Of a stretch of 64,000 nucleotides of DNA, positions 17,707-27,337 are shown piece by piece. Numbering within the stretch: the stretch's first letter is position 1; each line of letters begins with the position of its first letter. The notes beneath the pieces are model-generated. The model did no database searches. It was given only the letters and a program-made list of their open reading frames with translations, and had not been told where the DNA came from. The position numbers were made by a program, and so were the translations under genes. The DNA comes from Allocoleopsis franciscana PCC 7113 (lineage in GTDB: Bacteria; Cyanobacteriota; Cyanobacteriia; Cyanobacteriales; Coleofasciculaceae), in contig NC_019738.1 in the NCBI RefSeq assembly GCF_000317515.1, positions 5,792,001 to 5,856,000 on the forward strand. The letters run 5' to 3'.

Positions 17707-19293
17707 ATGAATCTTCAGGAATTTCTCTTATCTATCAATGGATGCGCTACTCTGGTATCTACTAGCGACGGTAAGTTCCTAGGAGTGGTTTCCAGCCATC
17801 AAAATGATCCTAACTCGATTTGCAATCCGCATGGTCAATATGGTAGTCCCCATGGATTGTACAGTGTGCGAAACGAACATGGTCTGTACGGTGGTTCACA
17901 CGGATTTTATAGTCCCTACGATCCCTATTGCCTGCATCCCCCCGTCATTTTCTACAACGACAGAGTAGTTTTAGTCGTAACTAGAAATACAAACCTTATA
18001 TCATTTGTCTACGGTACGCAGCTTCTATCTGGTATACCGATAGTCGATCCTGATTTCCTATTCGCTATTTACGGTTGCCTTGGCGCTACTACCGCTAAAA
18101 CTCAATTTCAAGGTGGATTTCAACCTGTTAATCTTCAGCCCTACCCTAGTACTGGGATATCTTCTTATAGTCAAGCTCAAGTCCAGAGCGAAAATCCTGA
18201 AGTTTGGTTTCTTCAAGGTAATGAACTATTAAACTCACAACGGTATGAAGAAGCAATTTCTGCCTATAACCAAGCCGTTCAAATTCAGCCCAACTTTCCA
18301 GAGGCTTGGAACAATGGAGGTCTAGCACTAGCAAATTTGCAACGGTATGAAGAAGCTATTGCTGCTTACGATCAAGCTATTCAAATTCAACCTAACTACC
18401 ATTTAGCTTGGAGTAACCGAGGTGATGCTTTAGTTAACTTACAAAGATATGAAGAGGCGCTGGCTTCTTATGAACGAGCGATTCAACTCAAACCTGACAT
18501 CCCTAATGTTTGGTTTCTGCATGGCGCAATGTTATTTGATTTACAAAGGTATCAAGAATCAATAGCTTCCTTTAAGCGTGCTATTCAAATCCAACCAGAA
18601 TTTAATGAAGCTTGGTACTTTCAAGGCAATGCGATGCTCAATTTGCAGCACTATGAAGAAGCCATTAATTCTTACAATCGGGCAATTAAAAGTAAACCTG
18701 ACCTGCTTGAAGCCTGGTATAACCGAGGCGTCGCGCTGATGAATTTACAACGGAACGAAGACGCCTTCGTTTCTTTTGATCGAGCAATTCAACTCAAGTC
18801 TGACTTTTCTGATGCTTGGTTTAATCGGGGCTTAGTTTTATTTAATTTAAAACGCTACGAAGAATCAGTCGCCTCTTTTGACCGAGTGATTCAGCTTAAG
18901 CCCGATATTGCTGAAGTATGGTTATTTCGGGGTTCTGCATTAGGAGAATTACAACGGTATGCAGAAGCACTTGTTTGTTGTGATCGAGCCATTCAACTCA
19001 AGCCTGAGTTGCTTGAAGCTTGGTCTGTTCGAGGTGTTGTATTCGCTAAATTGCAGCAACATGAAGAAGCGATCGCTGCCTGCGATCAAGTGATTCAAAA
19101 AAAGCCCGATAACCCTATTGGTTGGTATGGCAAAGCTTGCTGTTACGCCTTACAAGGCAATGTTGAGCTATTAATTAAAAACCTGCAATGGACATTTGAA
19201 CTTGATTCTAGATATCGAGAAATAGCGAAAACTGATTCAAACTTTGATGCCATTCGGGAAGAGGAGAGGTTTCAAAAATTAATGGATGGATAG
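17707..19293 (+). CDS. TPR protein with N-terminal HG-Y repeat domain
   Basis: 528 residues. The N-terminal 135 residues form an unusual module: FLGVVSSHQNDPNSICNPHG, then repeated HG.Y(G/S) units (NPHGQYGSPHGLYS, NEHGLYGGSHGFYS), then YDPYCLHPPVIFYNDR. I have the impression that similar HGxYG modules occur in other cyanobacterial proteins of unknown function. From about 165 to 500 come roughly ten 34-residue TPR units with the pattern AW.N.G.AL..LQRYEEAIA.YD.AIQ.QP. TPRs mediate protein-protein interaction, so this is probably a scaffold or adaptor. It has no signal peptide or membrane helix. It converges with the bestrophin gene, 10 bp apart. Confidence 0.82.
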   Translation: MNLQEFLLSINGCATLVSTSDGKFLGVVSSHQNDPNSICNPHGQYGSPHGLYSVRNEHGLYGGSHGFYSPYDPYCLHPPVIFYNDRVVLVVTRNTNLISFVYGTQLLSGIPIVDPDFLFAIYGCLGATTAKTQFQGGFQPVNLQPYPSTGISSYSQAQVQSENPEVWFLQGNELLNSQRYEEAISAYNQAVQIQPNFPEAWNNGGLALANLQRYEEAIAAYDQAIQIQPNYHLAWSNRGDALVNLQRYEEALASYERAIQLKPDIPNVWFLHGAMLFDLQRYQESIASFKRAIQIQPEFNEAWYFQGNAMLNLQHYEEAINSYNRAIKSKPDLLEAWYNRGVALMNLQRNEDAFVSFDRAIQLKSDFSDAWFNRGLVLFNLKRYEESVASFDRVIQLKPDIAEVWLFRGSALGELQRYAEALVCCDRAIQLKPELLEAWSVRGVVFAKLQQHEEAIAACDQVIQKKPDNPIGWYGKACCYALQGNVELLIKNLQWTFELDSRYREIAKTDSNFDAIREEERFQKLMDG

Positions 19294-19303
19294 GGTTATG
19301 AGC

Positions 19304-20206
19304 TTATAACTTCTCCTGACTGTTAACTCGAATTAAATCCTCAATATCCTGCGATATATTTGCACAAATCTCTTCTAAAGGTAAATCATTGGCATCCTCT
19401 CCAAATGGGTTTTCAATTTCCGTCCCTATTTCTTCAACACCCAGTAGTACAAAGCTCAAGATAATCACAATTGGGAAAGTCCACCAATGCAGCGTATCAA
19501 CTAATTGGAAGGGAAGGGAAATACAATAAATTAGCAGCAATCGCTTCAAATAAATTGCATAGGCTAAGGGAATGGGGGTTGATAAAATGCGTTCACAAGT
19601 CGTGAACCCTCCCAGCATATCGTTCACTAACCCATTCATGGCAGTCAATTGATTAACGCTGAGTAATTTCCGTTCATATTGCTTTTGTAAGTAATTTCCA
19701 ATCCAAATAGAAAGTTGCAGCGAAGTTGATTGAACGGATTGAAGTTGGAGAATTTGTTCTTGGGTAATCAACGATTCTAACTCACTGTTGATTGGCTGTC
19801 GTCGCAGTTTTAACTTAGTCGCGATCGCAAAAGCTACTAAGAGGCGTAAAATAGAGGCTTTGTCTTCTCTATCTTGGGGTTCCGATTCAGCAATTGCTAC
19901 CCAAATGAAATGCCCTAAACTCCGGATAGAAGCGGTTATCGTTCCCCACGCTTTACGCCCTTCCCAAAAGCGATCATACGCACTATTGGTACGAAAAACT
20001 AATAATAAGCCTAAAACTAAGTTATAGGAAACATTAGTAATAATCGTATCAAATCCCTGCCAAGATAAAGAAATTCCAAAATAATCTAATAGGGAGACGG
20101 TAAATCCCAATCCTCCACACAAAAGGATACGAAAAAAAACTTTTGATGCGACTGATCCTCGCCATTGTAAAGCTAATTGCATCCAATTTTCTCGCTCAAC
20201 AGTCAT
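19304..20206 (-). CDS. Bestrophin family (UPF0187) membrane protein
   Basis: 300 residues, ATG start. The N-terminal part has GSVASKVFFRILLCGGLGFT and the family hallmark LGLLLVFRTNSAYDRFWEGR with KAWG. The C-terminal membrane segment (LHWWTFPIVIILSFVLLGVE) is followed by EEIGTEIENPFGEDANDLPL, also family-typical. Bacterial bestrophins are pentameric ion channels. In algae and plants bestrophins conduct chloride or bicarbonate in thylakoids; whether that applies here is inference. It converges on the TPR gene and diverges from phoD with 77 bp between the starts. Confidence 0.92.
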   Translation of the reverse strand: MTVERENWMQLALQWRGSVASKVFFRILLCGGLGFTVSLLDYFGISLSWQGFDTIITNVSYNLVLGLLLVFRTNSAYDRFWEGRKAWGTITASIRSLGHFIWVAIAESEPQDREDKASILRLLVAFAIATKLKLRRQPINSELESLITQEQILQLQSVQSTSLQLSIWIGNYLQKQYERKLLSVNQLTAMNGLVNDMLGGFTTCERILSTPIPLAYAIYLKRLLLIYCISLPFQLVDTLHWWTFPIVIILSFVLLGVEEIGTEIENPFGEDANDLPLEEICANISQDIEDLIRVNSQEKL

Positions 20207-20283
20207 GCAATCCCCTATAATTTTGACTTAATTCATTAATCAGTACGGCTAAGGTTTACGCATCTCGAAATCAAAAGGGACTC

Positions 20284-21882
20284 ATGGAACGCAAAGATCA
20301 GGGGTACATAACGCGTCGTCGCTTCCTACTTCGCTCAGTTATAACTGGCGGTAGTCTCATTGTGGCAGACGCTTTCTCAAAATCGGGACTGGCACAGGTC
20401 AAGGCACCAGGAATTATCACTTCGGATAAGATGCGTCCTACTATACCTTATGGTGTTGCGAGTGGCGACATTACGACTGGCAGTGCGATGATTTGGAGTC
20501 GATGCGATCGCGCCGCTAAGATGATAGTCGAGTATGACACCCGCGAGTCGTTCCGTAACCCGAAGCGTATTCTTGGGCCAGCCGCTTTGGAAACCAGCGA
20601 CTATACAGCACGCATTAACCTTGCCAACCTGCCACCCAGTCAACAGATATACTACCGAGTCACGTTTCAAGATTTAGCCGATACGAATATCTATAGCGCC
20701 CCCGTTATTGGGACGTTCCGCACACCCTCTGCAAGAAAGCGTGATATCTTCTTTGCTTGGTCGGGAGACACGGCTGGACAAGGTTGGGGAATTAACCCGG
20801 AGTGGGGTGGGATGAAAATCTATGAAGCGATCAGGCGGTTAAATCCCGACTTCTTCATCCACTCCGGCGATACTATCTATGCGGATAACCCTATTCCCGC
20901 AGAAGTGAAGCTGGATGACGGCAGTATCTGGAAAAACCTCACCACCCCAGAGAAGTCAAAAGTGGCGGAAACACTGGCTGAGTTTCGCGGTAATTTCATC
21001 TATAACCTGCTGGATGAACATGTTCGCCGCTTTAACGCCCAAGTGCCTCAACTTGTGCAGTGGGACGACCACGAAACCCGCAATAACTGGTCTCCCGGTC
21101 AGATGTTAATGGACGATGACCGTTACAAGGTAAAAAGTGTATCGCTGCTTGCGGCGCGAGCCAAGCAAGCGTTCCTGGAATATACTCCCATGCGCTTAGA
21201 TTGCAACGATTCCGAGCGCATTTACCGTTCGTTCAATTATGGCCCTTCCCTGGATATTTTTATGCTCGATATGCGTAGTTACCGGGGGCCTAATACACCC
21301 AACCGTCAGACAGTGGCGAGTGCAGAAACAGAGTTCTTGGGAAATGCTCAAGTTCGCTGGTTAAAAAATAAGTTGCAAAACTCAAAAGCAACTTGGAAGG
21401 TGATTGCCAGTGATATGCCCATCGGACTAGTGGTTCGAGATGGCGAGAGCAAGTTTGAGAACCTTTCTAATGGGGATGGTCCACCTTTGGGACGCGAACT
21501 CGAATTTGCCGATTTATTGCGCTTTATCCAACAAAACAATATTCGCAATGTCGTCTGGGTTACCGCTGATGTTCATTACGCCGCCGCGCACTATTACGAC
21601 CCAGGAAAAGCACAGTTTACTGATTTTAAACCCTTTTGGGAGTTCGTCGCTGGCCCACTCCATGCGGGAACGTTTGGGCCAAGTGCGATGGATAATACCT
21701 TCGGCCCTCAAGTCAAGTTTCAAAGCATACCGCCAAACCTAAAGCAAAATCGCCCTCCCACTGAAGGGTTTCAGTTCTTCGGTACGGTGAAAATTGATGG
21801 TGATACTGAAGTGATGACGGTTAAGCTACACAATTTGGAAGGTAAAACTCTTTACAGTGTGGACTTGCCGCCAGAAGTTTAG
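20284..21882 (+). CDS. phoD: PhoD-type alkaline phosphatase/phosphodiesterase with Tat signal
   Basis: 532 residues. The N terminus carries a twin-arginine motif (ITRRRFLLRS, residues 9-18) followed by a hydrophobic stretch and LAQVKAP, so export through Tat is expected. PhoD features: IPYGVASGDITTGSAMIWSR (Fn3-like N-terminal domain), the metallo-phosphoesterase motifs WSGDTAG and FFIHSGDTIYADN, QWDDHETRNNW, and VWVTADVHYAAAHYYDP near the C terminus. PhoD enzymes use Ca/Fe, act in the periplasm and release phosphate from organic esters under phosphate starvation. No Pho box is obvious to me in the short divergent spacer. It converges with mnmE, 47 bp apart. Confidence 0.93.
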   Translation: MERKDQGYITRRRFLLRSVITGGSLIVADAFSKSGLAQVKAPGIITSDKMRPTIPYGVASGDITTGSAMIWSRCDRAAKMIVEYDTRESFRNPKRILGPAALETSDYTARINLANLPPSQQIYYRVTFQDLADTNIYSAPVIGTFRTPSARKRDIFFAWSGDTAGQGWGINPEWGGMKIYEAIRRLNPDFFIHSGDTIYADNPIPAEVKLDDGSIWKNLTTPEKSKVAETLAEFRGNFIYNLLDEHVRRFNAQVPQLVQWDDHETRNNWSPGQMLMDDDRYKVKSVSLLAARAKQAFLEYTPMRLDCNDSERIYRSFNYGPSLDIFMLDMRSYRGPNTPNRQTVASAETEFLGNAQVRWLKNKLQNSKATWKVIASDMPIGLVVRDGESKFENLSNGDGPPLGRELEFADLLRFIQQNNIRNVVWVTADVHYAAAHYYDPGKAQFTDFKPFWEFVAGPLHAGTFGPSAMDNTFGPQVKFQSIPPNLKQNRPPTEGFQFFGTVKIDGDTEVMTVKLHNLEGKTLYSVDLPPEV

Positions 21883-21929
21883 AGTGTGCTTGAACACAGA
21901 ATTATCAGGTTGAGGATAAACTTTCACTG

Positions 21930-23363
21930 CTATTTCCCAATACAGAAGCGGCTAAAAATTCGATCAAGTACGGATTCAGTAACGTCCTCACCTGTAATTT
22001 CTCCTAATGCTTGAATCGCTCCCCGCAAATCAATTGTCCAAAAATCAAGGGGTAATTGCTGGGCAATGGTTTCTTGTACTTGTTGCAGTGAGGTTTTCGC
22101 GTGAGTTAATGCCGCCGCTTGACGTTGGTTAATCGCTATATCCAGGTTTGCCGCTTTCAGGTTGCCTGTATGAATTGCTTCAAGAATTGCTGTCTCCAAT
22201 TCTTCAATTCCTTGGTTAAGAGAAGCAGCCGTAAATATTTTAGATTTTGGATTAAATGTTGGCTGTGCTTCCATCCCAACTGGAATTTGGGATTGCATAA
22301 TTTTCCTTTCTTCTACTTCTACTAAGTCAATTTTATTAATGACCAAAATGACGGGACGATGTTTAACTTGTTCGTAAATTTCTTGATCGGCTTCTGTCCA
22401 GCCGGTTGAGGCATCAATTGTGAGTAAGACTAAATCAGCCGCTTGAGCTGCACGGTGCGATCGCTCTACGCCTATTTTCTCGACTTGATCGGCGGTTTCC
22501 CGAATTCCCGCCGTATCCAAGACTTGCACCGGGATTCCCCCAACCACCAACTGCGACTCCACCACATCGCGGGTAGTACCGGGTAAATCGGTGACAATGG
22601 CGCGATCGCTTCGACTCCAGGCATTCAATAAACTCGATTTTCCTACATTCGGACGCCCGACAATGGCAACTTTTAACCCAGCACGCAGAAGTTCTCCCCG
22701 ATCGGCGGTTTCTAGGATATGGGTGACTTCTGTCAAGACTTGCTCGATTTGAGCCACAACGGCAGCTTCATCCAGGGGCGGTAAATCGTCTTCAAAATCA
22801 ATACGGGCTTCAATTTCTGCCAAAATATCCAAGCAAGTGGATCGCAATTGGCGAATGGGTGCCGCTAGCTTTCCCTGCAAACCCGCGAGGGCTGCTTGCG
22901 CCGCCGCCGGTGAACGAGAACCCACCAAATCGGCAATACTTTCTGCCTGTGTTAAATCCAAACGTCCATTTAAAAATGCCCGTAGGGTAAACTCCCCAGG
23001 CTGTGCCAACCTTGCGCCTTGCTCCAAGCACAACTGCAACACCTGCTGTACGGGCATAATCCCGCCGTGACAATGAAACTCCACCACATCTTCGCGAGTG
23101 TAAGAGCGGGGGGCTTGCATAATTAGTAATAAGGCTTCATCCACCACCTGTTCGGTTTGGGGATGGCGCAGGTAGCCGTAGAGAATTCGGTGCGTTTCCC
23201 AAGGCTGACGCCCTGATGCGTGGAATAGGATACGAGCAATGGCGATCGCCTGTTTCCCCGACATTCGCACAATCCCCACACTCCCCTGTTGCGGGACAAC
23301 AGCAGTTGCGATCGCGGCAATGGTTTCGCCTTGTACGAACATTTGGGACATCTTGCTTTTCAT
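21930..23363 (-). CDS. mnmE: tRNA uridine-5-carboxymethylaminomethyl modification GTPase MnmE
   Basis: 477 residues including four extra N-terminal codons; the ATG at 23363 or the one four codons later could be used. Order of domains: N-terminal tetrahydrofolate-binding domain ([30 protein letters not shown]), helical domain, and a G domain near 220-385 with [14 protein letters not shown] (G1), DLPGTTRD (G2), DTAGIRE (G3) and NKID (G4). The family-defining C terminus FCIGK contains the catalytic Cys. MnmE with MnmG modifies U34 of tRNAs reading two-fold degenerate codons. A small Cys-rich gene lies 109 bp upstream on the same strand. Confidence 0.97.
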   Translation of the reverse strand: MKSKMSQMFVQGETIAAIATAVVPQQGSVGIVRMSGKQAIAIARILFHASGRQPWETHRILYGYLRHPQTEQVVDEALLLIMQAPRSYTREDVVEFHCHGGIMPVQQVLQLCLEQGARLAQPGEFTLRAFLNGRLDLTQAESIADLVGSRSPAAAQAALAGLQGKLAAPIRQLRSTCLDILAEIEARIDFEDDLPPLDEAAVVAQIEQVLTEVTHILETADRGELLRAGLKVAIVGRPNVGKSSLLNAWSRSDRAIVTDLPGTTRDVVESQLVVGGIPVQVLDTAGIRETADQVEKIGVERSHRAAQAADLVLLTIDASTGWTEADQEIYEQVKHRPVILVINKIDLVEVEERKIMQSQIPVGMEAQPTFNPKSKIFTAASLNQGIEELETAILEAIHTGNLKAANLDIAINQRQAAALTHAKTSLQQVQETIAQQLPLDFWTIDLRGAIQALGEITGEDVTESVLDRIFSRFCIGK

Positions 23364-23472
23364 ACCCTCACTTATCTCAGCCTATCAAGGAGATGAGGGG
23401 ATGCGAAAGGCTTTACCGATGCGCGACGTATGATCCGGAGTTCAACGGTATCCAGTTCTTGCGGCTAACACT

Positions 23473-23697
23473 TTAACTTTCATGCCTGGGTTGATTTCCA
23501 CAAGTCAGGCAAGCGTCCATCAATAAAATTAAGGGTTGACCGCAATAGACACATCCCCCTTCTGGAGAATCGCAATCGCTCACTTGCTTTTGGGGTAGTT
23601 CCCGACACTTCAGACATCCAAAAAACTCATCCAGGCTTTTGACAGCAAAGCAGGTACATTTCGGGCAGTGTTCTACTTTCCACGTAACATTGAGCAT
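23473..23697 (-). CDS. Small Cys-rich zinc-ribbon-like protein (74 aa)
   Basis: The ATG at 23697 is preferred over a TTG three codons upstream. Four CxxC pairs are visible: HCPKC, GCLKC, GCVYCG and ACLTCG, ending NQPRHES. Their spacing fits two zinc ribbons or knuckles. No membrane segment or signal peptide. Small double-ribbon proteins of this kind often bind nucleic acid or assist complex assembly, but I cannot assign a family. It precedes mnmE on the same strand. Confidence 0.6.
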   Translation of the reverse strand: MLNVTWKVEHCPKCTCFAVKSLDEFFGCLKCRELPQKQVSDCDSPEGGCVYCGQPLILLMDACLTCGNQPRHES

Positions 23698-23706
23698 TGA
23701 ATTCAA

Positions 23707-24087
23707 AAACAGAGGGTGAATGGGTAGCCCATTCCAACTCCATCCTTAACTTAGTTGCCCTTTCAAATATTCATGAAATGGCTGGAGTTAAGTCTCTCAA
23801 GGCGGAGCGTGAACTAAGCCATCACCCAGTCTGGCATAAGTTATTGTCATCTGTCTCTAGTTAGATTTTCATCTTTGAGTGGAAAATTTTGTTCCAACTC
23901 AGTGGCGGACGGGTATGGCGCTATTTACCGGAATTCTTGAGCAAAGTCAGTAGGATTTACTAAAAATCAGGTCAATGATTCAGGGCGTAACCATTACTAA
24001 ATGTAAATAACTTATACATAAATTGAACATAAGTTATACCCTAACCCAAACGTCGAGGCTCTATATTGACTAAAGCCCATCAGGAAT
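23707..24087. other. 381-bp spacer with a small hairpin
   Basis: No gene seen. GAATGGG-TAG-CCCATTC (23718-23734) is a perfect 7-bp hairpin just upstream of the zinc-ribbon gene. The remainder is AT-rich and presumably holds the divergent promoters. Confidence 0.4.
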
Positions 24088-24360
24088 ATGACTCAATTGT
24101 TGTCTATAAAAGAAATTTTTTTTAAAAATAACAGCGCTGAACCGAAACCGGAAATGGATGCATTCATTCCTTTTGAGGATAAAAATACATTACATCCGGA
24201 ACAATGGGTAAAGCTTTATGGGATTCACTCTGATCAATACTATTACATCATTACCTGTCAAGCCTTTCAATTAGATGCGGTATTAGGTGGGAACCAAGAA
24301 ATTTGGTGGACAGGCTGGTGGGAGGGATTTCTTTTAGAATGTGTTGATGAATTGGAGTAG
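24088..24360 (+). CDS. Hypothetical protein (90 aa)
   Basis: ATG start preceded by CAGGAAT, a weak ribosome binding site. The sequence has LLSIKEIFFKNNSAEPKPEM at the start, then DQYYYIITCQAFQLDAVLGG and a Trp-rich, acidic ending (EIWWTGWWEGFLLECVDELE). There is no signal peptide or membrane helix. I do not recognise the family. It stands alone between the zinc-ribbon gene and a convergent histidine kinase gene. Confidence 0.55.
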   Translation: MTQLLSIKEIFFKNNSAEPKPEMDAFIPFEDKNTLHPEQWVKLYGIHSDQYYYIITCQAFQLDAVLGGNQEIWWTGWWEGFLLECVDELE

Positions 24361-24544
24361 TATTACTCAGCTTGGGATAGAAAAGAAAATCTTTGAATAT
24401 ATAGCGGTTATCAAATAAGTGGAGTACACTCAATTTCTACCCTTTGCCCTCTGCTTTCTGCCTTCAAGCCAACTACGTTATACCTCACCAAATAGAGAAA
24501 TGCTATAGTTTCATTTTCATAAAAAAACTGATAAATTAACCAAA

Positions 24545-27337
24545 TTAAGACGGCTCAAGTACGGCTACGGAAGCAGATTTATTATTCTCGCGATCGCTAC
24601 TTTGATGTATCGGAATTTCAATCAAAAACGCGGTTCCTTGTCCGGGCGCTGATTCACATATCAGTATCCCTTTATGCTTTTCTACCACAATTTGATAACT
24701 GATGGATAGCCCTAATCCTGTGCCTTTTCCCATGGGTTTGGTGGTAAAGAAAGGGTCAAAAAGTTGGCTCTTAGCCTCTTCTGTGATTCCCGAACCATTA
24801 TCTGCAATTCTTATGGTAACTTGATTGAGGGATGAAACTTTGGTGCAAATCCAGATAGTGGGAGAAAAATCGGATCGAGAATTTTTAAACTCATCCTGTA
24901 CTTCTTCCACAGCATCAATGGCATTCCCTAGGAGATTCATAAACACTTGATTGAGCTGAGAGGGATAACACTCTACCAAGGGGAGTTCTCCATACTCCTT
25001 AATTAAATTGATAGCGGGGCGATCGCTATTAGCTTTCAGGCGGTTATTTAAGATTAAAAGAGTACTCTCAATCCCGTCATGAATATTGACGGGTTGCATC
25101 TGGGTTTGGTCACGGCGAGAGAAGTTGCGTAAACTCAAGACCAGATGGCGAATCCGTTCTGCTCCAGTTGCCATTGAGGAGAGAACTTTGGGTAAATCCT
25201 CGATTAAAAAATCCAATTCCACCGCTTCAGCATGAGCCTGAATTTCCCGTGCGGGCTTGGGGTAATACTTTTGATAGAGGCGGACTAAGTCCAATAAATC
25301 TTTAATATATTCGTTAGCATAGTGCAGGTTGCCGTAAATAAAACTGGTGGGGTTGTTAATTTCGTGAGCCACACCCGCCACCAGGGTGCCTAAGGTAGAC
25401 ATTTTTTCTGTTTGCACTAATTGCGCTTGGTAAGAATGTAAGTCATGCAGGGCTTTCTTGAGTTGTTCAGCTTGAGCCGTCGCTAAAGTTGCCGCTGTGC
25501 GACTTTGAGCATAAAGTGCAGATTGATCGATGGCGATCGCCACTTGATCCACCACCGCACCAATTAATTCCACTTCATGATGGTTCCAAGGGCGGTTCCC
25601 GCGAAAGTGTTCACAAACAATCACTCCTTTTTGGTGGGAACGAGTTTGCACCGGTGCAACCAATAGTGCTCTTAATCCTAAAGCTTGTAGGCGATCGCGA
25701 CTATTGATTTCCAACTGCTCATCACTGGCAATCTCATCAATTCGCAGGACTTCCCGTTCATGCACGGGTTTGTTGATCGTCTTCACCTGCTCAATGGTAC
25801 TCGGCCAGTATAATTCAACCGGAAGTTGAGGGTCATAAGCCGCGTGCATCAGTTCATATCGAGAGGAGTCTGTCGATTTGTGGTACCACAAGAACTGACA
25901 GCGATCGATCTGAAGTAAACTGCGGACTTCTTGAACGGCTGTTTTTAAGATTTCATCTAACTCCAGGGAACTGCGGATTTGGCTAGAGAGACGACGTTTG
26001 AGCAATTCTTCTCGCGCTTGCACTTCTCGATATCGCGCTTCTGCTTGTACGAGTTCGTCCTGCGTTTTTTGCAGCCGTTGGTTGGTTGCCAGCAATTGAG
26101 CCATCGCCGCTTCCACTTCACGGGACTTTTGTTCCAGCAGGCAACTATATTGAATCGACTGTGAGACTTCTGCCAGCATATCAAAGACGACCGGCGAGAC
26201 ACTCTCACTTAATTCTTCAAGTCCTAACCAAGGATGGGGTTTGATCGCACCCGCGCTGGTAAAAACGATCTGAAATTGACCATTGGGTAAAATTTTGCCA
26301 ATGCGGCAATGCTTGCGGACATGATTATTCTTTTCAATGCTAACCATACCCCCCGGTGCTTCAAAGGTTTGCCCATAAGCGGCTTCACGCACTAAATCGA
26401 CCTGAAAGGAGCCAGCTTTTTCCACTGATTGTTTCCACAAGTAGACTTGAGTATAAGCAGCCTCAATGGGGTCACAGGTGACGCGATCACACCCATACCG
26501 CTTCTGGAAATTCTCGACAAAGGCGCGATTTTTGGCGGTGTCGATACTTTGAAAGTAGCTCCAACTAGCATAGTGACCGGCGGCGGTGCTTCCCCCAATC
26601 CGTCGTAGTTCTTCTTCTGCGATACTGGTCGCCATGATCGGGATTTCTTCGGCACTAATCCCAGCCTCTTTGTATTGTTGGTAAAATGCCAGATTGCTAT
26701 CACCATTCAGGGCATTGAATACGACATGGGGCTTAATTTGCTGGATTCGCCGAATCACATTGCCAAATTCTGTGGTTCCCAAGGGAACATATTCTTCCCC
26801 GACTACTGTACCGCCTTTGCGAATGAGCTGAGCTTTCATGATTTTATTGGCGGTTCGGGGAAAAACGTAGTCAGAGCCAATTAGATAAAAGCGGGTTCCT
26901 TCGTGTTGCAGTAACCAATCAACGGCTGGGCCAACTTGTTGGTTGGGACAAATGCCGGTGTAGAAAATGTGTGGTGAGCATTCTAGTCCTTCATACTCAA
27001 CGGGATACCACAGTAGCGCGTTGTGTTCTTCCAAAACGGGTAAGACTGATTTGCGGCAAGATGAAGTCCAGCCGCCAAAAATGGTAGCAACATTGTCTCG
27101 TTCGATCAGGGTTCTGGCTTTGAGTGCGAAGGTTAGGGGGTCAGATTCTCCATCTTCGATCACGGGTTCAATGGTTCTGCCGAGGACACCACCAGCCGCG
27201 TTAATTTCTGCGATCGCCATCAACTCTGCATCTTTTAAGGATGCCTCACTAATCGCCATCGTTCCACTTAACGAGTGGAGAATTCCGACGCGCACACTGG
27301 CACCGGGACTAACACAGGGCTGGTTTATTTCATTCAT
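24545..27337 (-). CDS. Histidine kinase with UrtA/amide-binding-protein-like sensor domain, GAF and HisKA/HATPase modules
   Basis: 930 residues, ATG start. Residues 15-375 form a type 1 periplasmic-binding-protein fold of the urea/short-chain amide branch: VRVGILHSLSGTMAISEASL, AEINAAGGVLGRTIEPVIED, TIFGGWTSSCRKSVLPVLEE, WYPVEYEGLECSPHIFYTG, TTEFGNVIRRIQQIKPHVVF, and THE C-terminal HVRKHCRIGKI. There is no signal peptide or membrane helix, so the sensor domain should be in the cytoplasm. Then come a coiled coil (400-450), a GAF domain (about 455-605), HisKA with His658 in GVAHEINNP, and HATPase (about 760-910; DNGSGI, GKGTGLGLSISYQ). The catalytic half is closely similar to the kinases at 28857-30374 and 30662-35206. 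No response regulator is adjacent. Urea, amides or branched amino acids are candidate ligands by homology only. Confidence 0.88.
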   Translation of the reverse strand: MNEINQPCVSPGASVRVGILHSLSGTMAISEASLKDAELMAIAEINAAGGVLGRTIEPVIEDGESDPLTFALKARTLIERDNVATIFGGWTSSCRKSVLPVLEEHNALLWYPVEYEGLECSPHIFYTGICPNQQVGPAVDWLLQHEGTRFYLIGSDYVFPRTANKIMKAQLIRKGGTVVGEEYVPLGTTEFGNVIRRIQQIKPHVVFNALNGDSNLAFYQQYKEAGISAEEIPIMATSIAEEELRRIGGSTAAGHYASWSYFQSIDTAKNRAFVENFQKRYGCDRVTCDPIEAAYTQVYLWKQSVEKAGSFQVDLVREAAYGQTFEAPGGMVSIEKNNHVRKHCRIGKILPNGQFQIVFTSAGAIKPHPWLGLEELSESVSPVVFDMLAEVSQSIQYSCLLEQKSREVEAAMAQLLATNQRLQKTQDELVQAEARYREVQAREELLKRRLSSQIRSSLELDEILKTAVQEVRSLLQIDRCQFLWYHKSTDSSRYELMHAAYDPQLPVELYWPSTIEQVKTINKPVHEREVLRIDEIASDEQLEINSRDRLQALGLRALLVAPVQTRSHQKGVIVCEHFRGNRPWNHHEVELIGAVVDQVAIAIDQSALYAQSRTAATLATAQAEQLKKALHDLHSYQAQLVQTEKMSTLGTLVAGVAHEINNPTSFIYGNLHYANEYIKDLLDLVRLYQKYYPKPAREIQAHAEAVELDFLIEDLPKVLSSMATGAERIRHLVLSLRNFSRRDQTQMQPVNIHDGIESTLLILNNRLKANSDRPAINLIKEYGELPLVECYPSQLNQVFMNLLGNAIDAVEEVQDEFKNSRSDFSPTIWICTKVSSLNQVTIRIADNGSGITEEAKSQLFDPFFTTKPMGKGTGLGLSISYQIVVEKHKGILICESAPGQGTAFLIEIPIHQSSDRENNKSASVAVLEPS

